The notes below the pieces were generated by a model. The model made no database searches. It was not told the origin of the DNA and saw nothing but the letters and a program-made list of their open reading frames with translations. Shown here piece after piece: positions 36,215 to 45,910 of a stretch of 64,000 nucleotides of DNA. This stretch comes from QHWT01 sp963755695 (GTDB lineage Bacteria > Acidobacteriota > Vicinamibacteria > Vicinamibacterales > 2-12-FULL-66-21): assembly GCA_963755695.1 (NCBI GenBank), contig CAVWLB010000006.1, forward strand, positions 68,791 to 132,790. Direction: 5' to 3'. A program made the translations under genes and the position numbers. The stretch's first letter is position 1. Every line of letters begins with the position of its first letter.

Positions 36215-37078
36215 TTACGCGACCTCGCGCTTCGCTCGAACCGCCTTATCGCCCAGGAAGTGCAACAGCTCTGCATTCACCTCGTCTGCATGCGTCCACG
36301 TAATGCAGTGCGGCCCCCCGTTCACCACCACCAGCCGGGCACCCCTGATAAGGTTGGCGCTGCGCTCTCCCGCGACCTCGAGCGGGACAATGCGATCAGC
36401 ATCGCCGTGAATGACAAGGGTTGGCACGTCAATACGACCAACATCGTGTCGGAAGTCCTCGTGCCACGTCGGAACGCAGGCCCGGCTGGCCGTCGCCGAC
36501 GCAGCAGCAGCGACGTTCCAACTGGCACGCACCACTTCCTCGCTGACGCGCGTACCAAGGAGCACATCGGTGTTGTAGAAGTTCTTGAAGAACTCCGTGA
36601 AATATGCAAATCGGTCCGCGGCCACAGCTTTCTGAATCTCCTCGAATACGGCCGCGTCCAAGCCCTTAGGATTGTCGTTGGTCTTGAGCAGGAACGGCGG
36701 TATTGCCCCAATGAACACAGCCTTGCGGGCGCCATTGGAGCCATATTTCCCGAAGTAGCGCGCAATTTCGCCGCCGCCCATCGAGAATCCGACCAGCGTG
36801 AAGTCATTCAGCTTGAGATGCGCAACGAGCTTGTGAAGGTCTTCTGCGAACGTGTCGTAGTTGTAGCCCTCGGTCGGCTGGCTCGATCGCCCGAAGCCCC
36901 TGCGATCGTAGGTGATGACCCGATAGCCCGCATCCAGCAGCACCGGCACCTGCTTCTCCCATGAGGCGCCGCTCAGTGGATATCCATGGATCAACACGAC
37001 CGGATGGCCCGAACCGTGATCTTCGTAGTAAAGCTCGATGTTGCCTGAATGTTCTGTCCCGACTGTGACGAGTGGCAT
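36215..37078 (-). CDS. Alpha/beta hydrolase, non-haem chloroperoxidase/arylesterase type
   Basis: 287 residues with AGGGAGAG upstream. Oxyanion region VLIHGYPLSG, nucleophile elbow VGFSMGGGEIARY (Ser about 98), acid in IHGDADRIVP and catalytic His in NGGPHCITWTH. GGGE after the Ser and the YDRRGFGRSSQP block are diagnostic of cofactor-free haloperoxidase/esterases. Likely a cytoplasmic esterase or perhydrolase; the real substrate is unknown. Intact. Confidence 0.9.
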   Translation of the reverse strand: MPLVTVGTEHSGNIELYYEDHGSGHPVVLIHGYPLSGASWEKQVPVLLDAGYRVITYDRRGFGRSSQPTEGYNYDTFAEDLHKLVAHLKLNDFTLVGFSMGGGEIARYFGKYGSNGARKAVFIGAIPPFLLKTNDNPKGLDAAVFEEIQKAVAADRFAYFTEFFKNFYNTDVLLGTRVSEEVVRASWNVAAAASATASRACVPTWHEDFRHDVGRIDVPTLVIHGDADRIVPLEVAGERSANLIRGARLVVVNGGPHCITWTHADEVNAELLHFLGDKAVRAKREVA

Positions 37079-37173
37079 TGTCTCTCTCCCTGCCCTGTAA
37101 CTTGATTCGGCCTTGTCGACGTTTCAATGCGAGTCTCCGCACGTCGGGGCGCAGGCCTCGCAACTGGTAGTAC

Positions 37174-38114
37174 TCATCTCTGCGTCTTCATGAACTGATC
37201 GACAAGATCAGCAATCTCATCTGCTTTGGTATCAAGAGCGAAGTGTCCTGCGTCGAGAACGTGAACCTCAGCGTTCGGTACGTCACGGCGATAGGCTTCT
37301 GGCTCTGACAGGTCGAATGAGAGGTCGTACTTACCCCAGATCACCAGCAGCCGCGGTTGCCTTTGTCGCATCGATGCCTGCCACTTGGGGTAGGAGTCGA
37401 CGTCGTGCGGTAGTCATAGAAGAGGTCGCTTTGAATATCCAACTGGCCGGGCTGGCTGAGAAATGCGAATTCATCGGTCCAGAGATCCGGGTCATAGCGT
37501 TCGACGTCGGGATCGCTCCCTACATGGCGCGTCCGCGTCGTCTGCAGCGACAGGAGGTTGGTGCGAAGCGCGCTTTCGTTCGCGGAGCGGTCGGCCCAAA
37601 AAGCTCGACGCGTCTTCCAGGCCGCGCCCAAGCCTTCGTTGTGCGCCACGGCATCCTGGACGATGAGACCCTCGATTCGATCGGGATGGGCCAAGGCCAT
37701 GCGAAAACCCACGGGTCCACCGTAGTCCTGCATGTAGACCGTACTGCGGGAGAGCCCGAGCGCTTCGGTGAAATGACTCATGATGTCGGCGAAGTGGTCG
37801 AACGTATATGCGAATGCTTTCGGGTCAGGCCAGTCACTGTGGCCAAAGCCCGGATAGTCGGGCGCTACCAGGTGATAGCGATCGGAGAGCCGAGAGAACA
37901 AGGGCTCGAACATCCGGGATGAGGAAGGAAGCCCGTGCAGCAGCAAGAGCGTTGGCGCGTCTTTCGGCCCGGCCTCTCTGTAAAAGATGGACAGTCCATC
38001 TACCTGTATCGAGCGGTAAAAAGTCAGGTGTTTCACGGAACGTTCCTCTCCCTTGGCGAGAGTCGGTTGAAATGCTGCGACCATCATCGAAACCACCAGC
38101 ACCATTCGAGACAT
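37174..38114 (-). CDS. Alpha/beta hydrolase (epoxide-hydrolase/dehalogenase-like), one frameshift
   Basis: A probable signal peptide (MVLVVSMMVAAFQPTLAKG) precedes the fold: LLLLHGLPSSSRMF, APDYPGFGHSDWP, nucleophile Asp in YMQDYGGPVGFRMA, then the cap. The frame is lost near 37404, where one base appears missing, and resumes VDSYPKWQASMRQRQPRLLV, IWGKYDLSF and the catalytic His in LDAGHFALDTKADE. An Asp nucleophile points to epoxide hydrolase or dehalogenase chemistry. The start at 38114 is tentative; 38156 is also open. Confidence 0.82.
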
Positions 38115-38170
38115 CCGCCAGGATCGGCACCAACGGGACGAGTGCAAAGGGTGCATGGTTTGCGTCCGCG

Positions 38171-38920
38171 CTAGAAGTCCTGCGCCGTGGGCCGGATGAC
38201 GACTTCGTCGATTTCCACCTCGTCTGGTTGCTCGATGGCATAGGCGATGGCGCGCGCGATCGCGGTGGCGGGCATCGCCATTTTGTAAAACTCGCGCAAA
38301 TTCGTCCGGGTTGCCTCGTCCGAGCTACTTTCCGGCAGCTCCGTGGCAACAGCACCCGGGGAGATCATCGTGCAGCGGATATTTTTGGAATGCAGTTCCA
38401 TCCGGAGCCCTTCAGTCAACGCGCGTCCCGCCGCCTTGGTCGCGCAATACACCGTTCCACCGGGGGCGAACACTTTGATCCCGAACACAGAAGCGATGTT
38501 GATGATGTGACCGCTCTTCTGCTTCAGCATATGCGGCAGGGCAGCGGCGACCCCATATAGAAGTCCTTTGATATTGACGTCAATCTGCCGGTCCCATTCA
38601 TCTACCTTGAGGGCCTCGATCGGTGCGATGGGCATGATGCCGGCGTTATTGAGGAGCACATCGACACGGCCGAAACCGTCGATGGCCCCTTGGATGAGCG
38701 CTTCCACTTCTGCGCGTTTGGTCACATCGGTGGCACATCCGATGGCTTTGCCGCCCGTGGCCGAGATCTCTTGGACCACTGCGTCGATCCGGTTCGAGCG
38801 CCGCGCTCCTAGTACAACCTTTGCTCCTCGTTCTGCGAGAAGCCTCGCGGCGCTTTCCCCAATGCCGCTGCTGGCTCCGGTGATGACGACGACCTTGTCG
38901 GTGATATTTGACATTGCCAT
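38171..38920 (-). CDS. Short-chain dehydrogenase/reductase
   Basis: About 249 residues from MAMSNITDKVVVITG; a GTG 36 bp earlier is an alternative. The Rossmann motif VITGASSGIGESAARLLAER, LGARRS, NNAGIMP, catalytic Ser in INIASVFG and YxxxK in VYCATKAAG are present, with the PG motif in MISPGAVATEL. A classical SDR, NADP preference suggested by Arg in GARRSNR. Probable oxidoreductase step in the island's metabolic cluster. Intact. Confidence 0.92.
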   Translation of the reverse strand: MAMSNITDKVVVITGASSGIGESAARLLAERGAKVVLGARRSNRIDAVVQEISATGGKAIGCATDVTKRAEVEALIQGAIDGFGRVDVLLNNAGIMPIAPIEALKVDEWDRQIDVNIKGLLYGVAAALPHMLKQKSGHIINIASVFGIKVFAPGGTVYCATKAAGRALTEGLRMELHSKNIRCTMISPGAVATELPESSSDEATRTNLREFYKMAMPATAIARAIAYAIEQPDEVEIDEVVIRPTAQDF

Positions 38921-38973
38921 TCTCTGTTGTCCGTTACTAGATACTTGCGGGTTCACGGCGGGCTGCGCTCTGC

Positions 38974-39888
38974 CTACTTGGCGAGGAAATCTGTGACCAA
39001 CTTGATGGTGGCCTGTGGGTTCTCCTCCATGATCCAGTGCCCGGAGTTGGGCACGATGCCGCCTGTGACGTCGCTGGCGGCGAACCGCATCTCATCGGCC
39101 ATACCCTTGCCGAAAAACTTCTCGGCACCGATGGCGAACACCGGCATGGTGATCTTGCCGCCCTTGGCGAGCAACGCCTCGTTGTCGGCGGCGTCCTGGC
39201 TGAATGCTCCAAACTGCTCGAAGGCATCGTGCATCGCATGCGGCCGTGCGTACAGGGCGGCATAGTGCTGCCGCGTCTCTTCATCGATCCCCTTGGGGTC
39301 TCCGGACAACTCGTTCCAGAAGCGATCGAGGTAGATGCGCTCCCGGCCCTGCACCAGACGCTCCTCGTCAGGACCCCGGAAATTGAAGTGCCACAGCATC
39401 GGGTTGCGAGTGATGTTGTCCCAATCGCCTATTCCGGGCAGCGGTGCATCGATCACGACCCAGTGCGTGACCCGGACCGGATATTGAGCCGCCAACGCAT
39501 AGCCGACCATATTGCCGATGTCATGTGTGACCAGGTCTGCCTTCTGAACCTTGAGTGCATCCATGACGCCGGCAATGTCGACCGCCTGGTTCTTTTTGGT
39601 GTAGCCGGTATCCGGGTGATCGGACATCCCCATGCCGCGCAGGTCGGGGACGATCACGGTATGGTCCTTGGCCAGAACAATTGCCAGGGGGGCCCACATA
39701 TCACCCGTATCACCGAAGCCATGCAACAGCACTACGGCCGGACCCTTGCCGCCGACTCGGACGTAGAGGCTGGTGCCGTTCGTCGGAACCATTTGCGCGT
39801 GAAAGCTGGCCGGAAACGGCGTGATTCCCGCGACGAGGGGCGCTGAGAGCAAGATCCCGACAAGCATGGTGGCGACATACCCGAACAT
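38974..39888 (-). CDS. Exported alpha/beta hydrolase, epoxide-hydrolase-like
   Basis: 304 residues. Signal peptide MLVGILLSAPLVAGITPFPA, then VVLLHGFGDTGDMWAPLA, VPDLRGMGMSDHP, nucleophile Asp in LVTHDIGNMVGYALA and His in PNSGHWIMEENPQA. The THDIGNMVGY elbow with Asp is typical of epoxide hydrolases acting outside the cytoplasm. Intact and 18 bp downstream of the RidA gene. Confidence 0.88.
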   Translation of the reverse strand: MFGYVATMLVGILLSAPLVAGITPFPASFHAQMVPTNGTSLYVRVGGKGPAVVLLHGFGDTGDMWAPLAIVLAKDHTVIVPDLRGMGMSDHPDTGYTKKNQAVDIAGVMDALKVQKADLVTHDIGNMVGYALAAQYPVRVTHWVVIDAPLPGIGDWDNITRNPMLWHFNFRGPDEERLVQGRERIYLDRFWNELSGDPKGIDEETRQHYAALYARPHAMHDAFEQFGAFSQDAADNEALLAKGGKITMPVFAIGAEKFFGKGMADEMRFAASDVTGGIVPNSGHWIMEENPQATIKLVTDFLAK

Positions 39889-39905
39889 GTGAACTCCCCG
39901 CCTTC

Positions 39906-40430
39906 TTAGTTGTCGACTTCGAGCATTACCTCGAGCATGACCGGTGCGCCGAGAGGCAAAGCAGCCACTCCCAATACGGACCGCACGGACATCTTGTCCT
40001 CTCCAAATACATCGCGGAGAAGCTCTGATGCCGCGTCGGCGACGACCGGCTGGTTGTAAAAGTCTCCGTGTGTTGCCACGTAGACCTTCACGCTGACAAC
40101 CCTCGTCACGCTGTCCAGCGACCCGACGTGCGCCTTCGCAGCGGAAAGAGCGTTCAGAGTCGCGGTTCGCAAGGCATTCCGCCCAGCAGATTCGTCGAGC
40201 TCTTTGCCTAGCCGCCCGACGAATTGAAGCTTCCCATCCTTGACAGGCAGCATTCCGCTGAGAAAGAGCAGGTTGCCCGTCTGCACCGCTTCCGCGTAGA
40301 TGCCGAACGGCTCAGGCGGCGCTGGAAGCGTGATGCCAAGTTGTCTTAACCGTTGTTCGGCAGTGGCAACACGAGAGCCATCACCACTTGAGTTCTCCCT
40401 TAAGACTTCGTGTGTCGATCCCGTGTTCAT
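39906..40430 (-). CDS. RidA-family protein
   Basis: About 174 residues from the ATG at 40430. The Rid fold is evident: TAEQRLRQLGITLPAPPEPF, YAEAVQTGNLLFLSGMLPVK, NALRTATLNALSAAKAHVGS, RVVSVKVYVATHGDFYNQPV and SVRSVLGVAALPLGAPVMLE. The usual catalytic Arg of RidA proper is followed here by SVLGVAALP, as in the longer Rid subgroup often placed in catabolic operons. Probable imine/enamine deaminase or related activity. Confidence 0.87.
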   Translation of the reverse strand: MNTGSTHEVLRENSSGDGSRVATAEQRLRQLGITLPAPPEPFGIYAEAVQTGNLLFLSGMLPVKDGKLQFVGRLGKELDESAGRNALRTATLNALSAAKAHVGSLDSVTRVVSVKVYVATHGDFYNQPVVADAASELLRDVFGEDKMSVRSVLGVAALPLGAPVMLEVMLEVDN

Positions 40431-40446
40431 GATCTCGCTCCAGCGG

Positions 40447-41299
40447 CTAGCGCCCACGCTGTCCCATGAAATCCCCCAAGCGATTTTCTGCATCGCCGGG
40501 TTTGCTAAAGCCTCGCCGAATCAACTCCTTGATCCGCTCCTGCGTGGCCGGTCGAGCCATGGAAGCAAGGCACGCGTGCCACCCGGATTCGATTTCGATA
40601 TCGGGCGGCAAAGTAGCGACGTCGACAAGGCGCTTGGTATCCCTGATTGCCTCCTTGTCGAAGGAGGCGATTCTGGTGGCAAGTGCATCGACAAATCCGT
40701 CAAGGTCAGCATCGGGCAACGACCGATTCACATAGCCGTAGCGCTCGGCCAAGTCGCCTGGGATGTCGTTCGCGCTCAAAATCACTTCCAGGGCGCGTCC
40801 TCTTCCCATGAGGCGCGACAGCCGCGCCATCGGGGCACCGCCAGGCACCAGACCGGCGCCGAGCTCAAACTGCGACAAGATGGCTTTTTCGCGACTGGCG
40901 AAACGCATGTCGCAGGCAAGGGCAAGCTCGCTTCCCATACCAGTCGCCCGCCCGCGAATCAACGCCATCGACACGACAGGTGCACGGCTCAGGCGTCCCA
41001 GCATCTCGGGCCATGGATGCAGGCCTGTGGGCCCAGGAGGGAGACGCGTCAAACCGTCAAGGTTGGCAAGAAAATCCAAATGAATCAGAAAGAACCCTTC
41101 GACCGCACTGTCAAACACCACGACCTTGACCTGCTGGTCAGTTTCGAGTGCCGTGATGATCTCGTTTACTTGCGAAAGCATCTCCGGGCCGAAGAGGTTG
41201 AGCGGAGGGTGGTCAACCGTGACTCGCCAATACTCGGGCGAGCGGCGCGGCCAGACGAATCTCGGCGGTCTTCGTTGCTGCGTAATTCTGATCTTTCAT
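40447..41299 (-). CDS. Enoyl-CoA hydratase/isomerase family, N-terminal frameshift
   Basis: The main frame has VVVFDSAVEGFFLIHLDFLA, RAPVVSMALIRGRATGMGSE (oxyanion hole) and LALACDMRFASREKAILSQF, then LGAGLVPGGAPMARLSRLMG. Upstream the start MKDQNYAATKTAEIRL at 41299 joins EYWRVTVDHPPLNLFGPEML after a one-base indel near 41238. The Glu pair of classical crotonases is only partly evident (SQFELG), so the reaction could be isomerase or another crotonase chemistry. It sits between RidA and DUF4331 on the same strand. Confidence 0.85.
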
Positions 41300-41314
41300 G
41301 CATGTTGTCTTCCC

Positions 41315-42311
41315 TTATCTTGCGCTTTCGTCCGCGGTTTTGGTGAGGTGGCCCCACATAGGGAAACTCGAGTAACAGATCGCCGTGTGGCCCTACGTTG
41401 TCCCCCGTGACCTTTCCATTTGTGAGAACCCGCATGAACACAATCGAACCCATCGTCGGTGAGTGTCCGACCGTTATCGGGAAAAGACGCCGGGCGCGTA
41501 GGGTCATAAGGCAGAACATCCGGGAGCAATGTCCCCGCGACGCGCTTCGCCTCAGCCGGCGTATATCCACCTGTGTGCTCCAGATGCGTGCGCGAAGCCA
41601 GCAAGGAAACGCTCATCGTGCGCCGGTTCACCTCCGAGGTAGGCATCTCTTTCTTCGACAAGCAAGACAGCCTGGGCAGGCTTCGCTCCGCGCTCCACTT
41701 GGATCCAGCCGCCGCCATCACCTGGCGTAAGCGTGCGCGCCCACAGGCGAACCTCTTTTGCGCCCAGAGCAGAGTTAGGTACTTCAAGGACGATGCTGCA
41801 CACATCTTTGTCAGCGAAGAAATCGTCGCCCGTGAACTGCAAGTTGTTCTTCGCGCCTTCCACGTCGCAGAAGAAAGGGTCGCTGCGCCAGCCGGCAAAG
41901 AAGCGGGTATCGCCAGCCTCTGTAACGCTCGCCTCGCGCCCTAGTGGAAACCGGCGCCCCATCAACGATCACCCGCCCGCCATCGCCGGTACCGGCGGCT
42001 TCGGGGCCCACAACGCGGTAGAGAATCGCGGTTTGTGCGCCGCGCTCGAAAGCTGAGAAGCGCACCCGATACGCGATATCGGCAACCGCATCACCATCGG
42101 TGTCAATCTTGAGCTCGTACAGTGCTTCGGGTGCGAAAGGCTCGGTCGTCGTAGGCCCAGGAGGGTTTTCGCCGGCAGACGGATGCACGTTCATGATCAG
42201 GATGGACTTCCCGGCGTCTCCCGGTTTCGGAAAGGCATACAGATCGGTGAAGTCCAGTCGGGCATCCCCATGGGGAAAGCTGAAGTCAGGGCCAGAATAA
42301 TGATGCGACAT
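41315..42311 (-). pseudogene. DUF4331 family gene with several frameshifts
   Basis: Starts MSHHYSGPDFSFPHGDARLD with FTDLYAFPKPGDAGKSILIM and TDGDAVADIAYRVRFS, characteristic of DUF4331. Shifts near 41930 and again near 41600 and 41440 divide GDTRFFAGWRSDPFFCDVEG, AHDERFLAGFAHAS, and FMRVLTNGKVTGDNVGPHGD then LLLEFPYVGPPH. All pieces of the family are present in order, so a full-length ancestor of about 330 residues is certain. Whether the indels are real or sequencing errors is open. Function of the family unknown. Confidence 0.82.
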
Positions 42312-42352
42312 GGATCAGTCCTCTTCCTGCGGGTCCGCTCTGTCCGGCGAGA

Positions 42353-42755
42353 TTAGAACGCGGCGGCACCGACCGCAGCGACGGCGTGATCCTGATCGCC
42401 GGAGCCACCGCTGACGCCGATCGCCCCCACGACCTTGCCATCCCGCTTCAGCGGGATGCCGCCAGCAAAAATCATGATTTTGCCGTCGTTTGAAACATGA
42501 ACGCCGAAGAACTCGCCTCCCGATTGAGCATGCTTTGCCAATTCCTTCGTCTCAATTTCAAAGGCGCTGCGACGTGTAAGCCTTCTTCAACGCGATATCG
42601 ATGCTGCCAATCCACGCGTTGTCCATGCGAACGTGCGCGACGATGTTTCCGCCCTGGTCAGCCACTGCGATGTTCATGGGTTGGCCAATTTCGCTGGCCT
42701 TCTGTTCCGCCGCGCTGATGACGCGGCGGGCATCCTCTAGTTTCACTGGGGTCAT
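42353..42755 (-). CDS. GlcG/HbpS (DUF336) family protein, one frameshift
   Basis: Starts MTPVKLEDARRVISAAEQKA at 42755, then IGQPMNIAVADQGGNIVAHV and AWIGSIDIALKKAYTS. After a base loss near 42578 it resumes FEIETKELAKHAQSGGEFFG, NDGKIMIFAGGIPLKRDGKV and VGAIGVSGGSGDQDHAVAA. Length about 134, normal. Relatives bind haem/cobalamin or accompany glycolate and other catabolic genes. First gene of the run that continues with DUF4331. Confidence 0.85.
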
Positions 42756-43089
42756 GAGTTCTTCCTCTCTCAAGCTCCTTGCAACTTTGAGTAGACTGCA
42801 CGTCGCATTCGGAGTTGTGCGGGTTTCTGCTGGGATGGTCGGAATCGTGCTGCATTCATGCAGATAGACGCAGAAGTCCAGCGAGTGTGGAGGCTTTGTC
42901 AGGCTGTCTTGAGAGCTCACGGCGAGAGTTCGAATAGGCGGCGGGGACCAGTCAGACGTGGTGATGGACAGGACAGCGCTGAGGCTGGTGCAAGGAGCGA
43001 TCGGTTACAAAATGCGGGACCGGTCCGGGATCTAACGACGAACTACAGGGCGACCGCCAGAGCAACAAGATATGGCTGCGGACCCCAAA

Positions 43090-43929
43090 TCACGGGAGCA
43101 CCATATCTTCTGAATGGGTGGCCGACGCGGGAATCATTTCGGAGCCGAGAACATCCTGGCGATACTGCGTTGGACTGACTCCACAGACATCACGAAAGAC
43201 CTGCGCGAAGTGCTGTTGAGTTTTGAAGCCACAGGCCACGGCCACGTCCAAGACACGCGCATCCGGAGCACGCAACATCGCCGCAGCGCGCTCGATCCTG
43301 TGGCGCAGTACAAATTGATGCGGGGTCTCGCCTGTTGACTTGCGAAACATCCGGGCGAAATGGGCTGCGCTCAAGTCTATCGATTGGGCCATCTCGTCGA
43401 GACCCAAGTCGTCTCCAATCTTCGCATCGACCAACTCCCTAATCCTTCGCAATCGCGCCGGGCCTAGCCCGCCCCGGTAGATCTGCATGGGACGGTTCGT
43501 TACTGCGTGCCCCTTGACCAACGCGACGGCCATCGCCTGCTCGACAGAATCGACAAAGAGTTGCCCGCTCGGAAAGCCGGCCACCATCTCCGTATGAACG
43601 GCCGCAACCAGCGCACCCAGGCGGGGGTCCGCAAACTTGCGTTGAGGACGCAGTTCTACCTCGCTATCAACTCCGTCAGCCGCGGTCAGCAGTGCCGTGT
43701 CGGAAATACTGATCTGCAGATGCGGGGTGTTCATGAGTCCAACCCACTCTCCGTGATGACGGTCGCACAACGCCAAATCGCCTGCTAGGTAGTCAAACTG
43801 CTGCATCGCAGAGCGCCGTGAGCCCCATTCAATTGAGCCCGTCCCCAGCATCATCGCGAAAGCCTGGTCGTGCCGCACCCAGAGACGCGGCTCTGTGACA
43901 GACTCAGGTGGAAAGAGCTCAACTCTCAT
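43090..43929 (-). CDS. AraC-family regulator (AraC-binding-like N-terminus)
   Basis: 279 residues. The N-terminal half resembles the AraC_binding_2 type (HDQAFAMMLGTGSIEWGSRR, FDYLAGDLALCDRHHGEWVG). The C-terminal HTH pair is LDEMAQSIDLSAAHFARMFR and LDVAVACGFKTQQHFAQVFR, ending VCGVSPTQYR. It lies upstream of the minus-strand catabolic run with about 335 bp between, and is the obvious candidate regulator for it. Intact. Confidence 0.9.
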   Translation of the reverse strand: MRVELFPPESVTEPRLWVRHDQAFAMMLGTGSIEWGSRRSAMQQFDYLAGDLALCDRHHGEWVGLMNTPHLQISISDTALLTAADGVDSEVELRPQRKFADPRLGALVAAVHTEMVAGFPSGQLFVDSVEQAMAVALVKGHAVTNRPMQIYRGGLGPARLRRIRELVDAKIGDDLGLDEMAQSIDLSAAHFARMFRKSTGETPHQFVLRHRIERAAAMLRAPDARVLDVAVACGFKTQQHFAQVFRDVCGVSPTQYRQDVLGSEMIPASATHSEDMVLP

Positions 43930-44238
43930 TCTTGTGCTCCGTGCGGCACACGCGAAGGCCCTCTAGCGACAACGCGCATCAACCTGCGCGCCACAGTAAC
44001 CTGTATAACAGTTTGTAAGGGGTTACACAAGCGCCCCACAGACAAGCAGCTCATCAGGAAAGACGACTTCTCGCACTCGGCTCCGGAAGGCAACGACAAG
44101 GCTCGACTCCTCTGGCTGAACCGCGGACTCTCCGCGCGGAATCGCGTGGGTCGCACGCTGGGCACCGCCACTCTGAAAGATCACACCACCGTCTATTGCC
44201 ATCGTTACCGGTTATCACTGGCTCGTGTAGACTGAAGC
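43930..44238. promoter_or_regulatory. Intergenic region between AraC and CGNR regulators
   Basis: About 310 bp between divergently transcribed regulator genes. It contains a locally AT-rich patch with the small palindrome CTGTATAACAG near 44000, a plausible operator or promoter for one of them. No gene is visible. Confidence 0.4.
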
Positions 44239-44922
44239 ATGGCGGACGGCAAGAGCAGCAAGAGATTCGAGTTGACGAGCGAGAAGCGGCCCGCACCGTT
44301 TCTCATTGCGGACGCGCGCGCGCTGGATTTTCTGAATTCTGTCGCGACACCGCTCGACACTCCGCTGGAGTGGATTGCATCCGGCCAGGATCTGTTGTCG
44401 TGGCTCGCCGCCGCCGGCCTGCTATCTCCCTCCGTGCGTGCAGGCTTTCAGAAGAGCGCCGTCCCAGGAGAACTCGACGCTGTGGCGGCGCAGGCGAGGG
44501 CGCTGCGCGAATGGTTTCGCTCTTTCGTCCAGAAACACAGAGGCCACCCTCTGCGACAGGGCGCAGTGAAGGACATCGAGCCCTTGAACCGTGTGCTCGC
44601 GCGTGACGAGGCGTTCGGTCAGATCGTCGCGATCGATCGTGGCCATCGGCGGGCGCTGTCGCAATTCAGGTGGCAATTCGAGAGGCGCTGGCGCTCTCCC
44701 GACACCCTGCTGCTCCCAATTGCGACCGCCATGGCGGACTTGATCTGTGGGGAGGATTTCACGCAGGTGAAGGCATGCGAGCGTTCCCCCTGCACGCTGC
44801 TCTTTGTCGATCGCACTCGTGGCCATGCGCGACGGTGGTGCAGTATGGCCATCTGTGGGAATCGCGCAAAGCAGGCGTCGCATCGAGATCGCAGGCGGCG
44901 CCTCATGAGCGGCCGGCATTGA
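44239..44922 (+). CDS. CGNR zinc-finger regulator (ABATE domain)
   Basis: 227 residues. The N-terminal ABATE-type domain (FLIADARALDFLNSVATPLD, WIASGQDLLSWLAAAGLLSP, ALREWFRSFVQKHRGHPL) and C-terminal zinc finger (VKACERSPCTLLFVDRT, RRWCSMAICGNRAKQASHR) are complete, with four Cys and the CGNR signature. Presumed DNA-binding regulator, stress-related in some relatives. It precedes a broken dehydrogenase gene on the same strand that could have been its target. Confidence 0.92.
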   Translation: MADGKSSKRFELTSEKRPAPFLIADARALDFLNSVATPLDTPLEWIASGQDLLSWLAAAGLLSPSVRAGFQKSAVPGELDAVAAQARALREWFRSFVQKHRGHPLRQGAVKDIEPLNRVLARDEAFGQIVAIDRGHRRALSQFRWQFERRWRSPDTLLLPIATAMADLICGEDFTQVKACERSPCTLLFVDRTRGHARRWCSMAICGNRAKQASHRDRRRRLMSGRH

Positions 44923-44956
44923 GGTGCGCGATGGCCGAGAGGCTGATCGGCGTTTA

Positions 44957-45381
44957 GCGACCCGCTGCATCGAACACCAGATCGCCTCGCCCGACGTCTT
45001 CGAGGACCTCGTTCTCGAGGTCGACGAACTCCTTCGCGCCGAAGTCGAGCACCGTCTGACGGTCGGCGGCGCGTCCGGTGCCGATGACGTAGGCGCCGGC
45101 CCATCGGCGGCGACATCGGGAAGCGGTCCGCAGGCCTGATTCGAGCCGGAGGAACACTGGTGTCCATCGTCGGGCCGCCCGAGGCGCGGCCCGCCGACGG
45201 CCTGGCGGTCGACTTCGTTGTCGAGTCCGATCGTGCCCAACTGAGTGCGATCGTCCAGCGGGTGCGGGTTGGACGACTGCGGACGAACATCGGCAACGTC
45301 TCCACCCTCGATGATGCCGTCGCCGCCTTCAACCGGACCCAGCGACGCAAGGAGAAGACGATCATCCGCGTTCGTCCGTGA
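44957..45381 (+). pseudogene. MDR oxidoreductase C-terminal half with an inverted internal segment
   Basis: From about 45099 the plus strand reads IGGDIGKRSAGLIRAGGTLV, SIVGPPEARPADGLAVDFVV and FNRTQRRKEKTIIRVRP, the end of an MDR oxidoreductase. The immediately preceding part of the same protein, GAYVIGTGRAADRQTVLDFG to AKEFVDLENEVLEDV and GDLVFDAAG, is on the minus strand at 44957-45098. Flipping that block would restore the normal order (Rossmann helix, then DLVFD, then GGDIGKRS). So about 140 bp has been inverted in place. The catalytic domain is missing. Confidence 0.85.
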
Positions 45382-45910
45382 GCGACACGCGTCCATCGAT
45401 GCACGCGGGGGTGGAGACGCCCTCGGGACTGATGGTTCGGAGGTCTTCGGATCGATGCAAGAGAGCGAAATAGTGGCGAAACGTCGCGATTTACGCCGCT
45501 TCTCGGATCAACAGTTGCGGAAATCGTCCAGTGCGGCGAGCCAATCCCTCAACAACTTAGCGCGATCGTTCAGTCGCTCATGCTTCGCGTTGCCCTTTTC
45601 GGGCACCGAATTCATTGGTGGATTTCATCCGGCGGAGAATCACACCGGATGCTCGCCGGCGTACCGATGCCGGACATTCTGCGACTCCACGAGTGTGCGA
45701 CAGGCTGCGCTCCACCGTAATCCGTAAGAATTCACGCGGCGACCGGCACCAGTCGCATCGTGTATTTGAATGTCACAGAACATCCGACCGCCGAGTGGAT
45801 GCGACGCTGAATTGTTGCGGAGCACACACCCACCTCGAGCTGCACACACGAAGATGGTTAGCAAGGCGGCGGAGCTGAACCGGATCCGCCGCAATCCCTT
45901 AAACGTCGTT
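45382..45910. other. Region without a recognised gene
   Basis: About 530 bp. A minus frame at 45640-45894 begins MRRIRFSSAALLTIFVCAAR, vaguely signal-peptide-like, but has no recognisable mature domain. Otherwise nothing supported. Confidence 0.4.
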
